Part shown: in pieces, positions 5,672-7,346 of the stretch
Layout: each line of letters begins with the position of its first letter
Position numbering within the stretch: position 1 is the stretch's first letter
Assembly: GCA_036123585.1 (NCBI GenBank)
Contig: JAZADN010000079.1
Span: 1 to 7,346, forward strand
Direction: 5' to 3'
DNA from: UBA9410 sp036123585
GTDB taxonomy: Bacteria; Actinomycetota; Acidimicrobiia; Acidimicrobiales; MedAcidi-G1
Length of the DNA stretch: 7,346 nt
The notes under the pieces: generated by a model
The model's database searches: none
What the model was told of the DNA's origin: nothing
What the model saw: only the letters and a program-made list of their open reading frames with translations
Position numbers and translations under genes: made by a program

Positions 5672-6928
5672 AGTGGGACCGATGACGCCCCGGTCGTGGA
5701 GGTCGACGAGTTCGTCGACACCCAAGTCGAGTTCGGCGGCCAGCACCTCGTCGGTGTGCTCGCCCAACCACGGCACCGGGGCCTCGGCCTCCTCGGAGAG
5801 CCCAGAGAGCTTGACGGGGTTTCCAGGCACCAGAACGGGCGCCTCGGCGTCCCCGGGAAGGGTCTCCACCAGCATGTTCCGGACGGCCAAGTGCTCGTCG
5901 GCCACCACCTGCGCCGGGGTCAGCGACGGCCCGCAGGCCATGCCGGCCCCTGACAGCGCTCTGACCGCCTCGGTAACGGTGCGCTGTCCAGCCCACGATT
6001 CGATGGCCGGCCTCAGCAAGCCTTCCATGTGGTCCTGCCATCGGGCCCGGGTGGCGAGACGCTCGTCATCTGCCAGTTCTGGGCGACCGATCTCGGTGCA
6101 CAGCACGGTGAAGTGGTGCTCACGAACGCACTGCAGCACGAAGTGGCCGTCAGACGCCGCGAACGTATCGACGATGCCCACACCGCTCCCCCACTCTCGT
6201 TCCACGCCCATCGAATGGAAGTTGGTGACGATGTCCGTCATGGCCACCGTGGCGTCCAGCATGGCCACGTCAACCTGCTGGCCAACCCCGGTGCGGTCAC
6301 GGTGACGCAGCGCGGAGAGCACGCCGATGGTGCCGAACAGCGCGGAGCTGATATCGCCGAGAGCCCCGACCGGATTTGCGGTCGGTGGCCGACCCGGCGC
6401 TCGCTTGAACTCATAGATGCCGGACATGCCCTCCACGATCGAGGCATAGGCCCCCATGTCGTGATACGGCGAGGCCGGATCCTGACCGAAGCCAGAAACC
6501 GACAGGTAGACGACGGCCGGGTGCACAGAACGCACCGCCTCGTAGCCGATGCCAAGGCGTTCGGCGGTACCGGCACGGAAGTTCTCGCCGAACACATCGA
6601 ACCGGGTGGCCATGCGTAGCACGAGGTCGACGCCCTCGGGCTGTTTGAGGTCGATGCACACGCTGCGCTTACCGAGGTTGTTACGCAGGAAGGTGGCGCC
6701 CACTGACCGGCCGTCAGGGTCGTGGACGGCGGGCAGCGACCCCCGTCCGCTGTCACCCCCCGCCGGGTGTTCGACCTTGACCACCTCAGCACCAAGCCGA
6801 GCCATGAGTTGAGTGGCGAAGGGGAGGGCGGCCATCTGCTCCACTGCCAGGACACGGATGCCCTCCAGCGGCCGGGAGGCGGATCCTTCGGTCATGCAAC
6901 GAGGATCGCCCATGTCCTCTTGGTTCAC
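5669..6928 (-). CDS. CaiB/BaiF family (class III) CoA-transferase
   Basis: This protein of up to 419 residues belongs to the CaiB/BaiF family, which moves CoA between carboxylic acids in the cytoplasm (alpha-methylacyl-CoA racemases share the fold). Family landmarks: LEGIRVLAVEQMAALPFATQ (21-40), LGAEVVKVEHPAGGDSGRG (45-63), NNLGKRSVCIDLKQPEG (83-99), FDVFGENFRAGTAERLGIGY (110-129), VYLSVSGFGQDPASPYHD (140-157), GALGDISSALFGTIGVLSALRHRDRTGVGQQVDVAMLDA (188-226), and a C-terminal PWLGEHTDEVL (386-396). Length is normal. At the position of the usual nucleophilic Asp (GYD) this protein reads AYA, with A162. The GTG at 6928 overlaps the SDR stop (GTGA); ATG 6913 and ATG 6895 are alternative starts, and similarity begins after the last of them, so the true start is uncertain by 11 codons. 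It is probably co-transcribed with the SDR. Confidence 0.88.
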   Translation of the reverse strand: MNQEDMGDPRCMTEGSASRPLEGIRVLAVEQMAALPFATQLMARLGAEVVKVEHPAGGDSGRGSLPAVHDPDGRSVGATFLRNNLGKRSVCIDLKQPEGVDLVLRMATRFDVFGENFRAGTAERLGIGYEAVRSVHPAVVYLSVSGFGQDPASPYHDMGAYASIVEGMSGIYEFKRAPGRPPTANPVGALGDISSALFGTIGVLSALRHRDRTGVGQQVDVAMLDATVAMTDIVTNFHSMGVEREWGSGVGIVDTFAASDGHFVLQCVREHHFTVLCTEIGRPELADDERLATRARWQDHMEGLLRPAIESWAGQRTVTEAVRALSGAGMACGPSLTPAQVVADEHLAVRNMLVETLPGDAEAPVLVPGNPVKLSGLSEEAEAPVPWLGEHTDEVLAAELDLGVDELVDLHDRGVIGPT

Positions 6929-7346
6929 AAGCCCGTAGGTCGGTTGACGAACCGGCGGGCGTCGGGCGAGAAGAACCAGCCTCCGCCGGCCAACGTGCCA
7001 CCATCCACGGGCACGTTGTGGCCAGTCACGAACGACGACAGATCGCTAGCCAAGAACAGCGCCACCCTGGCCTGGTCCTCGGGCCAACCCAAGCGCCCGA
7101 CCGGGGCCCACGTCGGCCACAAGTCGGGACGCTCGCCCGACGGACCGTCGGCAGCTAGGTAGTCGACCTGGGGAGTCTGAGTCAGATCGGGTCCGATGCC
7201 GTTGACTCGGATGCCCCTGCGGCCGTAGCCAACGGCAAGCGAGGTTGTGAAGTGGGCCACTGCGGCCTTCATGGCCGCGTACACGGGGTCGCCGGGGAAG
7301 CCCCGGAGGCCCTCCACGGAATGGACGTTGACGATGGACCCACCAC
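6925..7346 (-). CDS. Short-chain dehydrogenase/reductase (SDR) C-terminal part, N-terminus off the window
   Basis: About 139 C-terminal residues of a classical SDR, an NAD(P)-dependent oxidoreductase. The fragment begins GGSIVNVHSVEG, with the beta-5 strand and catalytic Ser, followed by DPVYAAMKAAVAHFT with the Tyr-x-x-x-Lys catalytic pair. Then comes IRVNGIGPDLTQTP, equivalent to the usual VNxxxPGxxxT segment but with GPD in place of PG. The end has PVGRLGWPEDQARVALFLASDLSSFVTGHNVPVDGGTLAGGGWFF, the typical C-terminal strand of FabG-like SDRs. About 110-130 residues, including the Rossmann nucleotide-binding Gly motif, lie beyond base 7346. The short tail RFVNRPTGL ends in TGA overlapping the GTG start of the CoA-transferase, implying one transcript and coupled translation. 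The substrate is unknown; oxidation of a hydroxyacyl or alcohol intermediate fits the neighbours. Confidence 0.9.
   Translation of the reverse strand, partial: GGSIVNVHSVEGLRGFPGDPVYAAMKAAVAHFTTSLAVGYGRRGIRVNGIGPDLTQTPQVDYLAADGPSGERPDLWPTWAPVGRLGWPEDQARVALFLASDLSSFVTGHNVPVDGGTLAGGGWFFSPDARRFVNRPTGL

Noticed and set aside
5538..6041. Minus-strand ORF of 167 codons ending MSDTRRLTQYSHGAG
   Set aside because: Most of it is an out-of-frame shadow of the CoA-transferase. Only its last 15 codons are real, as the N-terminus of selD before the Sec UGA.

Overview
The window is high-GC, densely packed bacterial DNA with strong G/C third-position codon bias. Every stop codon that can be seen is TGA. 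GTG starts, two likely leaderless promoters and a set of CoA-ester metabolism families suggest a high-GC actinobacterium, with Acidimicrobiia-like marine or soil lineages as a guess. No rRNA, tRNA, CRISPR array, insertion sequence or phage gene was seen. Taxonomy is inferred from style, not from a marker gene.

Layout. Bases 1-1149 (minus) hold the N-terminal 383 codons of an acyl-CoA carboxylase carboxyltransferase (beta) subunit that runs off the left edge. It lies 16 bp downstream of a complete amidohydrolase-2 family gene (1166-2392, minus). A 104-bp divergent promoter region (2393-2496) separates that pair from a plus-strand crotonase-fold gene (2497-3318). In both directions a TANNNT -10 box sits 7-8 nt before the start codon, so both messages are probably leaderless. 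The crotonase gene converges, across 36 bp, on the end of a second minus-strand gene string. In transcription order that string is: an SDR oxidoreductase cut by the right edge (7346-6925), a CaiB/BaiF CoA-transferase (6928-5669, GTGA overlap), selD (5585-4551), and an aminoglycoside-phosphotransferase-fold kinase (4545-3355).

The most notable feature is selD. Its first 15 codons end in an in-frame UGA exactly where SelD proteins carry the catalytic Cys/Sec. The frame then continues through a complete selenophosphate synthetase, so the gene very probably encodes a selenocysteine-containing SelD of 344 residues. A perfect 8-bp hairpin and a second hairpin follow the UGA and are candidate bacterial SECIS elements. 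A standard ORF caller would truncate this gene by 28 codons.

How the genes may work together: SDR, CoA-transferase, crotonase, amidohydrolase and carboxylase are the usual parts of a catabolic route that activates a carboxylic acid to a CoA thioester and oxidises, rearranges or carboxylates it. The substrate cannot be read from the sequence. Three of these enzymes look divergent at expected active-site positions: the crotonase lacks both classical glutamates, the CoA-transferase lacks the nucleophilic aspartate, and the carboxylase has altered oxyanion loops. The locus may therefore do non-textbook chemistry. selD and the kinase may simply share the transcript.
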